From: Schistocephalus solidus
Taxonomy: Eukaryota; Platyhelminthes; Cestoda; Diphyllobothriidea; Diphyllobothriidae
DNA: 64,000 nt
Assembly (NCBI GenBank): GCA_017591395.1
Contig: WEDG01001497.1
Coordinates: 186,001 to 250,000 of the forward strand
Direction of reading: 5' to 3'
Positions 1 to 12,989 of this stretch are shown piece after piece. The notes under the pieces were generated by a model. The model did no database searches. It was not told the DNA's origin and saw only the letters and a program-made list of their open reading frames with translations. The translations under genes were made by a program, and so were the position numbers. The stretch's first letter is position 1, and every line of letters begins with the position of its first letter.

Positions 1-260
1 AGCGTGTCGGAGCCCGCGACCGTCGCTCGGGCTCTCGCCCACAGACGCCTGTTTTTCTTCGCGGGGGGCGGCGGGTGGGGGGACACGGACTCTAACACGC
101 GTGCTCGTCCACGTGCCCGACGTTGTGACGCGGTGACAACAACTCCAACCGGTGTGGCTTGTACGCGCATGGACGACGCCTGACAGGATGCTGCTGCTGC
201 TGCTGCTATCAGAGCAACGTCAAAAAGCACATGCATTTATCGTACTCCGCCCTGCCCCAA
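1..260. other. GC/CpG-rich stretch, no gene identified
   Basis: The first 180 bases or so are much richer in G, C and CpG than the AT-rich bulk of the window, with runs such as GCGGGGGGCGGCGGGTGGGG. A short TGC trinucleotide run sits at 189-207. This could be a CpG-rich promoter or 5' exon of a gene lying off the left edge, or the GC-rich 5' part of a repeat. Nothing here decides between them. Confidence 0.3.
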
Positions 261-261
261 A

Positions 262-690
262 CTAGAATTGCCGTCGTGGCAACAATAGAGACACCCTTCT
301 AACCAAACGGCCATCGCTTGTGTCTGTACTGTCGGCCGCAGGCTCATCCTGATGGTGAAATTTCCGTATAGTTGTTTTTACACCACTCACTAGAGCTGGC
401 TGGCAAGGCGAAAAGGACAAGTGAATGACTGGTAGGCCTGCTGTCACTGGCGCGTACAGCGGGGGGTGGGGGCCGTCAGCCCGAGGAATCTCGTCAGCCG
501 CGAAGCTGCAAGCCCCCTCTTCAGGTGAGAGTGCTCGCTGGGGTGCAAATGGGCATGAGCGTCCTCGTGCACCTGAAATCGCATTGTTCTCTCGCATACC
601 TCTCGCCAATTTAGCTTGCCTACTACTTGATCCATAAAAGCCTGAGTAATTGAGCGTGTAAATTCTGGCGGCGACCAAACGAGCTACCAC
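262..690 (-). other. unrecognised 142-codon open frame in GC-rich sequence
   Basis: A 142-codon frame is open on the minus strand, and shorter frames overlap it on the plus strand. Open frames of this size are easily produced by GC-rich DNA. I see no domain, signal peptide or membrane segment. Splice-like AGGTGAG occurs at about 524 on the plus strand, but no exon can be defined. I do not recognise the product, and this is probably not a gene. Confidence 0.12.
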
Positions 691-699
691 GCTTTAAGC

Positions 700-3600
700 G
701 CATAAAGACGCAGAGTTAGGCGAAGAATGAATTGCAATAAGTAAACTTCCTACTCCCCCTTCAAATGTTGGAGAGATTGCGTAAAGAAAGGTGGCGGAAT
801 AATCAGTTTAAACCGTAAACTAATCTAGTCCCATGAGAAAACTCACCACAAAACTTAACATTTCTTAGGGTAGCATGAAAAAAACAGGAAATTAGATGAG
901 GGGATCACATTTTTCCGCTTTTACGTTAGGGAACCCACCGATTTGAAAGATTCAAGTGAAATCGAATGGTCGTACAACTCAATTTATTTTCCCAAGCCCA
1001 TTAAATGTTCCTCATGTCATTCGTACCTTGCTCTATGGTAGGCACGAATGCAAATGGAGGCCCTAATTACGGGCTGTTTGACCTACTTTAAAGGCTTTAA
1101 CCCGATGGCCTCGAAATCACAAGGGCTTTCAGTTGTTGAAAAGGAAGTGTCTAGAAAGTTTTATAAGGAGCTTGACTGTTTAGAAATATGGACCGAATGG
1201 CAGTATCGCGTTTATTTAAATGGCGAATGAGCTGCAAGAACAGGAGGACTCATTTCAAGCTTGGAAGAGACCTCAGTAACTTCCGAGCAAACTCTAGGTA
1301 ACTCAGAATTAGCCGGACATGTACAGACTGGATTTTCCAGCTGTAAACTTCAGTCCCGATCGAAAACTCAGTCAGAGACCTGTGATAAGTTAACTGGAGA
1401 AGCAACGCCGCCAAGGCCGCAGATAGCACAAGAGGTTCAGAACCAGATGAAGATCTGGAGAAAGATGAATGGATGAATTCGATCTGCTAGCATACGTTCA
1501 CATTCCTCAGTCCATACACATTTAAGGGACTTTCCAGGCTAAACCGAGAGAATTATGAGGAAACCAGTAGGTCAAAGTCTCCTGACAGGCAGTTTTGCTA
1601 AAATGAGGAATCACTGAAATTATCTTTCTCAGCTTATTTACCTCCATAAGTACATTTTGGCTGCCAATTACCAAGTGCTTCGCTGCCGTGAATAAGGAGA
1701 AAAACTGAGTGAAATCTCCAGAACAGTATCTAGCACGGGAGAATTTTGGCAAAACTGCATATGCACTTAGAGAGAATTTCAGTAGCCAGCATCTGTACTG
1801 TGAAATGTCAGACCTTTGTGGCTTTTTTTCTGCAGAAATAAATTAGTAACTGGGATAAAATCAGTCCAATTGAAGGTTTAGAGGTGTAGACTTAAAATTG
1901 AAATGTATATTTTGGCCGACCTCTATCAGCCACAGCAGGGTACGCGCGTAATATTCATTATCTTGCCAACGGTCAGCAAGTACTATATATAGGGGTTACT
2001 GGACACACCATATTGACAGCGCAAGTACTAAATTTTAGCTAGATAGACCTTTGATTGGGACAAGAGAGGGAGAGAGAGATAAAATGCAGGGTCTGGAATT
2101 ATCTATCGATCCCGACTGCAGCAGATGACGTCTCTCATGAAAATTTTAGCAAAATTATTAAATAAGTGAGATTGTAATACTGATTCTAATGTTATATAGT
2201 CCTAAGAGACTTCAGTCATGCGAAGATACCGGCTGCTAAATGAGCATCTTGCTGGTTGCTTGCAACAAACACAGTCTAAAATGTGACAAATCAGTACGTA
2301 ACTGCCTCAGCTGTGCCTTACGTCGCTGAAGATGTCAGAAAGTAAGCTGAACGCATTCTTTTGAGTGTCTAAAAAGCACGTGTAACCAAACCAGCACTGA
2401 GTATGAACCCCTTTACATTGTCAACAAAAGCCATCGATTAGCATCTGCTTTTAACCTTCCATAAACACGAAACAGAGGCACTTGGCATTTTCAGGTCCAA
2501 GGCTGGTTGTCGCGACCCGTATCGTGCAGATTCCACAGATTACCGTTATATACAGTGTCTTGCCGTGCAGTCATATACGGGCGTTTGATGTGACACCAGC
2601 GGGTGCAGTGTGAGGAAGAAGAGTAGAGCTATTTTGCCTTGCTCGCCAGCCGGAAGGACAATTGGGGTAATGCAGGGGCCAGCCAAAATATGGTAGAGTC
2701 AGCACTGGTGCCTCTCACCGGCAGTAGCACTATGGACAGTCATGCAGGATGCATCGGTAAAAAAGCAGGCGGTACGCCATGAATGCCAGTCTATTGTTCA
2801 AACGACGGCAGCAACAAAGTAGGAGACAGTAATGAGGGATCTGCAGCGACTACGTGGAGGCTGGTGTCGACGCTTTGAGGACGGAAATATGGGTAATGTA
2901 GGTGTGACTAATCGTGTCTTTTTCTCCTTCTTGGTACACCCAACTAATTCCAGTTAATAAGGCACGCGCGAAGTGGCTGTGTGGAGCACGCAGAGAATTT
3001 TAAAGTTCTAAGAGCGTCGAAGCGGCTCCTAGGACTGCGAAAGGTTATTAAAAAGCCAAACTGTCAGCCATACAGCTAGTGTAGGAGCCCTTCTGATGAT
3101 GAGGGAGGAGGTTTCAGGGGAGTCTTAGATCGGCTGGCGCCCACTTTAATGCTCCTAGCATCCAATCTACCCTAAATAGGCCTGACTATTTGGGCTGACA
3201 TGGATGGAGCCAGGGCTTTAAGCTCCCACTTAATGGTCGTATTGACATTATCTGTCGGTCGCGTGAGCTGAGTATGTTTATGCGTGTCGGCTGTGTGTCC
3301 AGTCATATGTATTGGTAACTGGGCTTATTAACGAAGCTAAGAAAACAGATGTTGCAGTCTGCGCTGTCTTTCATACTTGCCCGCTAACGTATGACTGGTG
3401 TTCAGGTTTTGCGTTGCTCACGCCTCTTAGGATTTTACATTTGTTAGCCCTCATGGGATACCTTCGTCGAGAGTTAAAAAAACAGGGCCTCTCATAGTGA
3501 CTCGACAGTAGTCAGCTTTTCTGAAGTGACTAAGTTGAGATTGGCCGGAAGTGTGTAGGTGATGCATTCTGTAAGTGGAATCACTGAGTGAACCTCTGAC

Positions 3601-6600
3601 CGAACTGTCTGCTTTTCAAGACACCAGTCTGAAATTATTGAAAACTCTCCTCCGTTAGATTGACTCAAACCGCATCTATTGGTCAGTCACTTTGGATAGG
3701 ATATAGGGCCGGTTTCCATCTTGAGCTTCTAGCAAAGAACTAAAAGAAGCCTCTAAAAGGCAGCCTAAATTCATGCCAATGCATTATTCATCGGCTGCGA
3801 TATGTCGAGAAGAGCGAGCAAGTTGCCTCACTTTCCAACACAAGACTCGCTTCGAAGTTTCCCTGGGGACCGATTTATCCAAATATGGTGCTCTCACCAT
3901 CTCCGATAACGCATGTTCGTTACGTTACATGATACAATTCAGAAAGTCGGCGGCAGACGGGGGAATGGAGAAAGGCAGGATAGATCAAAGGAAGCCGACG
4001 GCATTAGCAACATCAGGAAGCCATTTTTACCCAAATTGTGTGGGCAAAAACTTTGAGCTGCCAACTCCTGACATCGCTTCTGCCCAGAAGGCAAGCATAC
4101 ACCAGCCACGCAGATGCCTAAATTTGCTGAAGTGGAAAGCCCTGACCAATTTAAATTCCTCGCATTTGCCAATCTTCTTGTTTCCCGGATGAAAGCGAAT
4201 CTTTCTGGGCTCTAACATCAGAACCGGCGTTTATAGCTTGATAATGACGGGTTCGCTTAGCGAAACAAGTCAGTTGAGGGCATACAAGTGCGGCATCATT
4301 TGCAATAGTGTTGCGCGAATGACTTTTCGTATGTCACCACGACAACGAGCAACAATGAATCGTCCAATTTACTCGACAGGGATCACTCAGCGTGGGAAGC
4401 AGTGGTGCATGTAAACCGAATTAGGGAAGGACAGACTTGTGCATAATAAATATTTCCTTTGTAAGCATGTGAGTCCAGACGTCCGGAGATGAGCGTGAAG
4501 GCAGTGCTTGATCAACAAATATAGCCTTAAACTTGGAATAGCCACAAACGTGCCCGTTACCTGTACATTTTGAATTCGGCCTTATTAAAACACCCAGTGG
4601 ATATAGAACACAGGTCCGAAGTGAGGTAGCGTCACCCAATTTTGCTGCCGAGGGAGGCCAAATTACAGTGTCATTCTTAGACTTCAGCAGCCAGTAACCT
4701 GAACCAACACTCTCCTAGGGGAGAGCAGGTATTTCTAGTTCATCAACCACGGGTCGGCATATCCCGACTTAGTGACTAATTTGTTGTTTCGAGGCAGTAT
4801 GCATTTAAATTAGGCAGCCATGTTTAAACATTAGTGGACTGCATTCACTTATACTTACAGATAGGTTATCGCACCGAATCAGTCACCAGACTACACTGAC
4901 TGTCCTCCGTTTGGCGTACTTTAAGCACCTGCGATTTCAGCCTCAGGACAATTGCTGTTGGAGAAGGGCCAGGTGGAAAGGAGGTAGGGCTAATGGTTTT
5001 CCGCCGTTATCCTTCTGGCGCATGAGGGCAAATGAAGAACCCTGGGCTATTAACCCGAGGGCCACTGAGGTCAAGCCTACATACCATCTTTCGAATTCCG
5101 CTCACCCCTAAACGAGCATCCAGTTCTTCTCTCCTCCTTCTTTTTTCCATACCCATATTTTATCTGACCACAGACGCGGCGAATATATAAATCACTCGAC
5201 GAACAACATTTATTATCTTTCGGCTCTCATTCGATGACCTCGATTTCAAGAGGTCACCTATTTTGCAGAGTATCTCTTCAAAAGGACTCCGTGTATGCCG
5301 ACAGACCGCAGAAAGTTTAGTTGCAGATGCACATTGTATAAACAAATGGATCCAGGTGAGGCGACGCGAAAGAGAGTCGGGGTGGAGAAGGGGATGGCGA
5401 GGGGAAGGGAGGAGCCTGTGACCCACGCACCTACGCAGAGGGTAGAAGGTGGCGCAAAGGCTGTTGCGCCCTTAACGTGAAATGGCATTTTAGGGGTATA
5501 TGTCCCGGAGACCGCCAGACGTTTACCGTCAAAACGATCAAGCCAACAGATCTTTCCTTTTGCTGTCGCGACATGAAGGTGTTGAAGGGCCCCATCTAAA
5601 TACATGCTACCTTCACGTAATTATCTACTTACTTAGGTGAAACACTAAATTACCTGAACAGATAGCTCAAATATTCTACAAAGTTGAAAAATTCAAGTCG
5701 AAAACGTGTCAAAAGTAAAACTCTAAGAGCCACTTTGCTTGTCCAAATTTCGGGCCTACTTTACTCAGGAGAGCTTAAAAAGCTGGAGAGGAAAGCTTGT
5801 CTCACAAAAAGCAAAGACGGCAAAGTGAAACTTTCACTTCGTTCCCTCCGAACACGGTTGAAGGATTAAACTTCTCCCATTAAGCAACGAGCCAGCATAG
5901 CATGCCGGAAAAACACTCAAATATCTCATTTCACCTTCCTTTCATTGGTGGTGCTCGAGTGGAAAAAACGAGGAGGCCAGTGCTCCAGCGTAAATAATTT
6001 TTTTTAATATGGAAAGAACCTAACACGCCCACCTTCATCAAAATTGGCCACAGACTCAAGGGCGAATTCTGTGAGGGGTAAAATAAGGCAATCGAACTCG
6101 CTGAATTTAGCTCTGGAGGTGGCAACTACTGTTAGAAGGAAAATTAAAAGGAGGTTTGTTATTGTCGGGAAGGTAAGTGGCGATGGTTCGCTGGGGGCAC
6201 AGGGCTTTTATAGCAGGTGCCGGGTGTTGTTTGTTGAAGGACGTCCTCTTGTCCTTCTGTCCCCAGGGGGTGATGTAATTTGAGTCAAACGACCTCAAAG
6301 CTTGAAACCTTTTCATCGTGCAAAGGCCAGCCAACGTTGAAAAAAGCTTGTGACGAAATGGCATGCTAAAAATATCGAGATGGCCTAAAGCCACCTGAAC
6401 ACAGCAGCTAAGATAGATTGTTATCTAACAGAAAGCTCACCTCCTTCTATCAAAATTATGCATTTTATTTTATGTAGTGTGGAGACAAGGGAAGTTACGG
6501 TTATTGGGCTTCTCGAGCATGTTTATCTCTCATGAAGGGCATAACCGAAAAGATTTGTACAATGCTGTCTGATGAGCTAACCTGTAAACATAAATGTACA

Positions 6601-7970
6601 TTTTTACGCCACAAATATGTCCTCACAGAGTGGCTGGCGTCCGCCACTCTAAAGTAAACCATATCTACTCAGTCCTTTTTATTTAGTTTTCAAGCTATGC
6701 GCGAAAGATCTTGTGAAATGCCTGCATATCATGAATAGTAGTTTCTAGAAGATGTATTTTATTTCAGTACAGTTTGTTCAAATTGATAGTGCAAGCGTCC
6801 CTGGAGTAAATCACTCAGTAATGGTAATTAAATTCCTCATGGGGACAATAGTAAATGGTTCAGTGGCTCTACTTCCAGAACGTGTGTAGGCGAAAACTTG
6901 AGCACTCGTTCAACCATCGGGAAATAAGCAGCATCATAAACTGCCAGTCCAGGAAGCAGACTAGAGTAAGGAGACTCGATCGCTGGAATAAGAATTATGC
7001 TCACCTAACTCTTCAGGTTCAGTATTTGCAGGACCAAGGGGCGAAGCGTCTACGTGCCTAGACAAATTGGCAGTTCCATTATTCATCGCATAGCGTGACA
7101 CTTTGTGCGATGACAGTCTGTTATTAATGAATTCGTAGAAAGTTGAGACAAGACAGCAAATACGTCTTCCTTTAAAAACCATCCTTCATTAAGCCCTGCT
7201 TGTTTGATGCGCCTTTCTCAATAATTTGAACAATTGTGAGTGCATGGGTTGCTGCAGATAACGGACCTCAGAGATGACAGTTTCAGTCAAATCATATATA
7301 AGAGTGGCACAGTAAAAGGCGATTGGTGCGCTTAAGATCGCGTAGACTCTGAAAATGTCAAAATCGACCGATTTTTCAGCTGCCGGGCTTGCCTTTCAGT
7401 TGTGGATACAGAGTTCGCAGTTCGACTAATGACCTCGAGATAAGGGTATGTCTGAGGCGTGATGGTTCCAATTGGGGTTTCATTCTGGTGCCATGAAAGT
7501 GGATTGCGTTTAACGGTCGTTTATGCGGGCTCTTAGAAATGACCTCACCAACGGTGATGGAGACATTGTCAAAGTCCCCCTCAGCTCACCTAAAGAAGGT
7601 TTATGCCGGATGTGGGTCTTAATGGTCCTATTTTCTGTTACGTGTCCGTCCGCTGGGCTTGAGTGGTGGGCAGTAGCGTCATTGAAATACACTCGTCCAT
7701 CGGTTTTCACCGTAAAACCCCTCCCAGTCTCAGTTTGTCCGGGTCAGATACCTCCCTAATCAGCGTACTGAGATGGTCGCCAGCATGTAAGGAACGTCCA
7801 CAATGAACAATGTACGCAGTGTCAACCTGTTTCCATTGTGAAGAAGGCGACTCATTTGCTGCAGCAGAAAAGTTACTTGTCTGAACTTTCGTGTTCGCAT
7901 TTGAACCCATATTCGGAGAAGACAATGAGGTTAGACCAAAGCTCCCCGACCCCAAATTTGGCTGATCGTT
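700..7970. other. gene-less stretch, anonymous sequence
   Basis: No recognisable gene or named repeat. The longest open frames are 139 codons at 3773-4192 (plus) and 115 codons at 5258-5605 (minus). Neither resembles a family I know, and neither shows a domain or a low-complexity bias. Slightly GC-richer patches lie at about 2500-3300 and 5330-5600. They may be undescribed repeats, since their composition differs from the AT-rich surroundings. Confidence 0.4.
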
Positions 7971-7978
7971 CCCGTACC

Positions 7979-8137
7979 TCAGGAAATTCACGGAGCCGCC
8001 TCCTCATATCACTTGGAAATGCAATTGCGCTCAGGCGAGAGGAAACCAGCAGGCGCCAAATAATTAGACCGAAAGATCCACTGCCAACAAAAGAAACGTC
8101 TGAAGTTATTTATCGCACCAGGTGCAGTTGTGGGTAA
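7979..8137 (+). pseudogene. Penelope-like element fragment, RT to GIY-YIG linker
   Basis: The end of this frame reads RRQIIRPKDPLPTKETSE followed by VIYRTRCSCG. This matches the segment joining the reverse transcriptase to the GIY-YIG nuclease in flatworm Penelope-like elements (RPKDPLPRQETSG, then the VVYRIWCSCG type). The related copy at 41.7-42.4 kb has the same segment, more decayed. The glutamine usually following CSCG is a TAA stop here. Sequence after it (STYADVNE) only dimly recalls the expected YVGETGR core. RT domain and 3' end are both absent nearby, so this is an isolated scrap. Family knowledge is from memory; the motif match is read directly. Confidence 0.7.
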
Positions 8138-8229
8138 AGTACCTACGCCGACGTCAATGAAAAACAGTGGAGGCAATTCCCACGCCATCGCTCCTTCGGC
8201 GAGACCTAGCCACGCCCTCAAGTTCTACG

Positions 8230-10560
8230 GGGCATGAATGCTCATGAGGGGGCGAAAACTGCCGAGGATGTGAGCTGCTTGACTCAGCTCACAGTCCATC
8301 ATCCAGCACAACGATCTTCTCTCCCCCCCCCCCTTATTCAGTATTCTTATTTGCCTGGGAAATATGATTAGTCACACGAGGAGCGTGCTGTCCAAACGCT
8401 GCATCCAATGTCATTATAGTCGACCAACTTGCCAAGTAGTGCTCACACCAGTCACCACCAGCGATGGTAAAACCGCGTTAATCATCACATCAACTACAAC
8501 CAGCCGGGCAAGTGGCTGGTTGCTGTCTGTGATAACGAGTATTAATGGGAGTCAGAAAGGTCAGGTGAACAAAATTCTTGTTCTCGCTGTCGAGGCTCCT
8601 GCCCGATGCTTTTAATTTCAGCCCCACCCGTCCGTTTGTTTATGAGGAAAGAATGAATGGAACACGTCTTCCCATTAATTTCTGGACACCTGAAACTTCC
8701 CATGACCTCTGTTTTGCGGCCACCGTTATGATATTACAGAGTGGCGGATCATGTTACCGACAAGCATCCCTGTGAAACTATCGTCTATTCTCCTCCCCGG
8801 ATGCTAACCTTCTGCCAGTATGCAATATCATGTGTCTATGTTATATGGAACAGCTAAAAAAGTGGCATATCGTCTTAGACAAGTAAATCAAAATGTTTAA
8901 CCTCTTCATCAGCCTCGCACCGATGCCATTTACGACTTACTTGCGGTTGGGATGAGATGTCGAGTTCAAGAGTGAAAGGACATACGCGGATTGGTCGGTA
9001 GTTGTTTAACGAATGCTTTAATTCCTAGTCACCAAAAGAACAGGTGACGAGCACCAAAAAGGAGAAAGTTTCCTGCGCTGATCAAAAATCAGCAGTGCTC
9101 AACTGATGAGCGTCGAGTGGAACACAGTTAATCTGTTGAGTAAAACTGAAGCTGGCAAGTTTAGGATTTTCCAAAACAAATCAATTTGAGTGCAAGCGTT
9201 ACATTAGTGGAAGCATTCTGAATGCTGGGACACTGCCAGGTTTTGCTTAATTCACGCAAAGTTCCAAAACTTTGGAAAGAAATTTACAAATCAAAAATAT
9301 TTCGCTCCAATGACTCGCTAAATGTATCAAGTGGCATAATCTGACAGACAAACAGTAAACCAAGATGAGTATATCCAGTAAAACTGAACATAAACAGTCT
9401 TACGAAATTACCCGATACTAGCTCGGAGCCAATGTATTGCAAGATGTATTGCGATGAAAATATTCCGCAGGTTCAGTTTTTTTTTCAACGTAATATTCAG
9501 TGTAAAATAGTCCAGCAGGGTCAGGTTCCACGAGATTGATAGTTGTGAGGACTTCTAGCAAACGCCGCCAGTGCTCTTAATCCGGTCCCACCTGAGGTTG
9601 ATGAATACGCGAACCTTACGGCTAACTGGTGAGCATGCAAGACTGCTCAGGGCATAACCAACCACTGGACCACGAGACAAACTGACTGTTTTTTTCGACA
9701 GCCAATCAGACGGCTCATCAACCAACTAATCATGCCAACCAATAGAAAGTGCGAAAATCAAGGTAGGCAGCGTGAAACTCGAAAAAGTCAGTGGCGGCAG
9801 CATCGGTGTCGATGGCTTTCACTGGAAGCCTAACCTGATTATGATAGAAACTTTTATGAAAGAAACAAACAAGAATAATCTGTTAACCACTCATGAGCCA
9901 CTCATATGTCCAAGTTTACTTAGATAGGCCCCAAAATCCAACATAATTACTGTCTGCGAGAATTAAATAAATATAGTGTAGCATTCTCTTTGGATTTTCA
10001 GTCGATAGTGCTTTGGCTATATTCGCACGCATGAGAAAAAACTTCACGAAAGTCAGCACATTTTCGATTATTTTATAGCAAAGCGTTTGAAATAAACCTA
10101 AACACGAAAATACTTATAAGCTAGAACTGCGGAAGATTGGGTTGCATAACATTGATTAAACGATGCTTCTTGTTAAAATTATCTCCACAGGAATGGATCC
10201 GAGTATATAACTTCCCGCTGTCCACCTCTGCGCATATTTAGCAAACAAACTGCATATAGGTCATGCGATGCAGAGAAGGGTGTTAATTTTAAGATGGTTG
10301 CATTACACCTAATTTTATTTTATTTATTTATTGCCAGTTTACCTATGGTACTCAACGACACTCAACTAGTCCGTTTTAGGCTATTTTCAGTTTAAAGCAG
10401 GAGGTGATGTGCCGCAAGCTCTCTAGAGGCCCCTCAAGTTCGTAAACACCAACACCAATACTACAGAGCTGGTGAAATTTTTGGCAGCGCAAAATATTAC
10501 TTGCTGATAAGAGTAGAGGGGCACTCACTCGACCGCAACTGACAGGGCAACAAGTTCCTG
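8230..10560. other. gene-less stretch
   Basis: No gene recognised. A run of about 11 C lies at 8323-8333, and a short perfect 8-bp hairpin (GTGAGCTG ... CAGCTCAC) at about 8270-8292. Open frames of 83 and 65 codons (8364-8615, 8578-8775) have no recognisable content. The rest is AT-rich anonymous sequence. Confidence 0.4.
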
Positions 10561-10564
10561 GCCT

Positions 10565-10690
10565 AACGGTTAACTTATAACCCACGGATCATGCGTTCGA
10601 GCCTCAGGGGCTGCAACTCCTGGGTTTGGATATGGCAGGCTGCTGACAGCTAAAAGCCGGAAATGGGCATTATAGTTTCAGTTACCAATG
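10565..10690 (+). repeat. tRNA-headed SINE-like repeat, family 2, diverged copy
   Basis: A tRNA-like T-arm/B-box (GCGTTCGAGCC) at about 10592 is followed by a body that aligns with the repeats at 16.1 and 37-38 kb: CTGGGTTTGGATATGGCAGG, then CTGCTGACAGCTAAAAGCC, then GGAAATGGGC. The head is eroded on its 5' side. The hammerhead-like box reads CTGCTGA (10640-10646) rather than the CTGATGA of the array copies. Confidence 0.6.
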
Positions 10691-10699
10691 GCACTAACT

Positions 10700-12200
10700 T
10701 CCCGTGGTCTATATTAATTGTTCAGTTTACTTGAAGACAGAAAAATTTAAGTATCCCTCCCCAACAAAAAAAAACAGCCAGACAGTATTTTAAGAGAAGG
10801 GGTGGATTTTATTTGATACGGATACTATTTGCGAGCATAACTTTGAACCATCTGTCAATGTTCTTTGTAAAAGTTTCGAGAAGCTCTCTGTAACTAGGCT
10901 TTCAATTCTACAGAAGTGCAGTTGAAAATACGTCCATTTAAAAAAGTATTATTATTTCTTCATCTTTTTGATGTTGTGAACAACCCTTCAACAGGGTTTT
11001 AATCTGCTCAAATCTCGGTATTTTTCTCCTTTAGTCAGTATTTCCTATGGAACGTTGGTCTGCTAAATTATGAGTCTTAACAAACAGCTATAAGAAACTT
11101 TAAAAATTACAACTTTTTAACAGTACGATTGAAAAGCATGTTCATGAAAAAATTGCGAACTCATAAACAGTGAAGTCACAGTTTTGAACGATTTTCACCC
11201 ATGAATGGGATTTTACTGTATGAAAATAAAAAGTGAACAATTCAGATCACGATGCTAATGACAGTAGCGATGAAGGCAGTATTGAATTTGTACATGGATT
11301 CTGCCAAACTTGATATGATCTCAACCCCCGAACAAAAACGCTGAAAGGCTTATCTGCATTCACTTAGTCAAAGTTTTTGTCGCCGCACTGTCACAAAAAC
11401 ATTTGTACACTTCAAAATTCTAGCGTCAGGAAATGCTTCTATGTTTAGATATGCTGTTTTACCTGGATAACGATTAGAACCAAGCGAAACTGATTGTTTG
11501 AACTGCGTTCTCGATCATAACGATGACTTAAGAAGATAAGAATGCCATTTATACCACTCATTAATTTTGCCCCAGAAACCCGACACAGTAGAAGAAACAG
11601 TCGCTAATATATTAGCAATAACAGGGCAGGGCATGAACGTCAGACGCAAGTGGTAGAGGTTTTGTTCAGAATTCTCGATAAAAAACTGACGGAAAAATAA
11701 ATATAGTCGCTTCAGTCTCCCTCGTATTTATCGGTAGCAATTTTGTGACTGGTCACCTAAAAAGTTTCGATAAACTATTTATATTGAAAGAACAGCCGCA
11801 TGAGCAAGTAAACATTATAACTTCCAATGCATGGATGTGAAACCATGAAAGCTTTATGCTGAACGTTAATATTTACTAAATTACAACCTTCTTTGCAGAT
11901 GGATAGGCCGAAAACACGCCGATCAATCACCAGTACAATTACTAAAATTTAAAAATCGTTTTTTTATATGTTTCTCTATGGAATGTAGTGCGGTCTTCAG
12001 TACTACAGAAACTTCAATTCAAGTGTAAATAAATGTCGATTACCTGTAGCACTATGTCGTTATGGACGATATATAATGCATTTTGCGATTCTACTAAATC
12101 TTAAAAAATGTACTGTTTGCACCAACCAATATTTTTGACATATGCTACCTGAATTAATGCGGATGTTACAGTTTGTACTTGCTTCTACATGAGTACTAAG
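10700..12200. other. gene-less AT-rich stretch
   Basis: AT-rich sequence with no open frame of note and no repeat that I could match elsewhere in the window. Confidence 0.4.
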
Positions 12201-12221
12201 CATTGAAAGTGTGCGTGTGTG

Positions 12222-12985
12222 TTTGTGTGGTGGTATGCCCAGGGGCGGCTCCGGCCGCGCCAGCCACCTGCGCATTCTCCCACCTCCGGTCTTCTTGACT
12301 CTGTCTTGTCACCGGGCTCAGGTAGGGGAGGAAGAGAGAGTGCGGTAGATGCAGCGCAAGTCTACTATCACTTTGAACTAAATCACGCGCAAGTCACCGT
12401 TCCTGCACCACCCTTCCGTGGAGCATACGGTGGACCTCGTCGTAATCGATGGTCAAACTGTTGTGTGTGTGGAGGAAGAGAGTGGGGAGAGTAAGGGAAA
12501 GAGGGAGGTCGAGGGCTCAGCGCGTTGTCCGCACTAGAAACAATCTGACGCGCTTGAAACTATCATGGTGCGCTAAAAGCCGTGGCTTGGAAAGTTGACA
12601 ACTGACGGGATAACTCGGAGATGCGGTCAGCCCAATGTGTTTTTTGTGTGTGGAGTGGCTGACTGGCAGACTGAGAGTCAGGCTGCAATGGCTCCTTCTT
12701 GATGCGGTCTTATCGCACTCCCACTCCGTGGGATCTGAGCCAGGTGTGGTGGTACGCCCAGGAGCGGCTCCGGCCGCGCCAGCTACCTGCGCCCTCTCCC
12801 ATCTCCGGTCTTCTTGACTCTGTCATGTCACCGTGCTCAGATGGGGGAGGAGGAGAGAGTGCAGTAGATGTAGCGCAAGTCTACTATCACTTTAAACTAA
12901 ATCACGCGCAAGTCACTGTCCCTGCATCACCCTTCCGTGGAGCACATGGTAAACATCGTCAAAATAAACGGTCGAAATTTCATGT
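12222..12985 (+). repeat. 3'UTR of the endonuclease/RT element, tandem dimer
   Basis: Two copies of one GC-rich block lie about 514 bp apart (12226-12470 and 12740-12985). Each runs from a CCAGG(A/G)GCGGCTCCGGCC segment through CTCCGGTCTTCTTGACTCTG and GTCTACTATCACTTT to a shared end near GGTGGACNTCGTC. The linker contains GGGATAACTCGGA and AGTCAGGCTGCAATGGCTCC. The same block follows the zinc-finger coding end of the element at 46.0-47.0 kb and the deleted copy at 51.5-52.3 kb (minus), and recurs at 33.7-34.5 kb. This identifies it as that element's 3' untranslated region. The open frames of 60-96 codons inside it are incidental. Confidence 0.75.
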
Positions 12986-12989
12986 GTAA

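Noticed and set aside
3773..4192. 139-codon frame on the plus strand
   Set aside because: No recognisable motif, signal peptide or membrane segment, and overlapping minus-strand frames of similar length. It is compatible with chance.
5258..5605. 115-codon minus-strand frame in a GC-richer patch
   Set aside because: No family resemblance, and possibly part of an unidentified repeat. There is not enough to call a gene.
7510..7759. Frames just upstream of the Penelope scrap, considered as more of that element
   Set aside because: Apart from an ALRNDL-like string, I could not align them with the RT domain in any frame.
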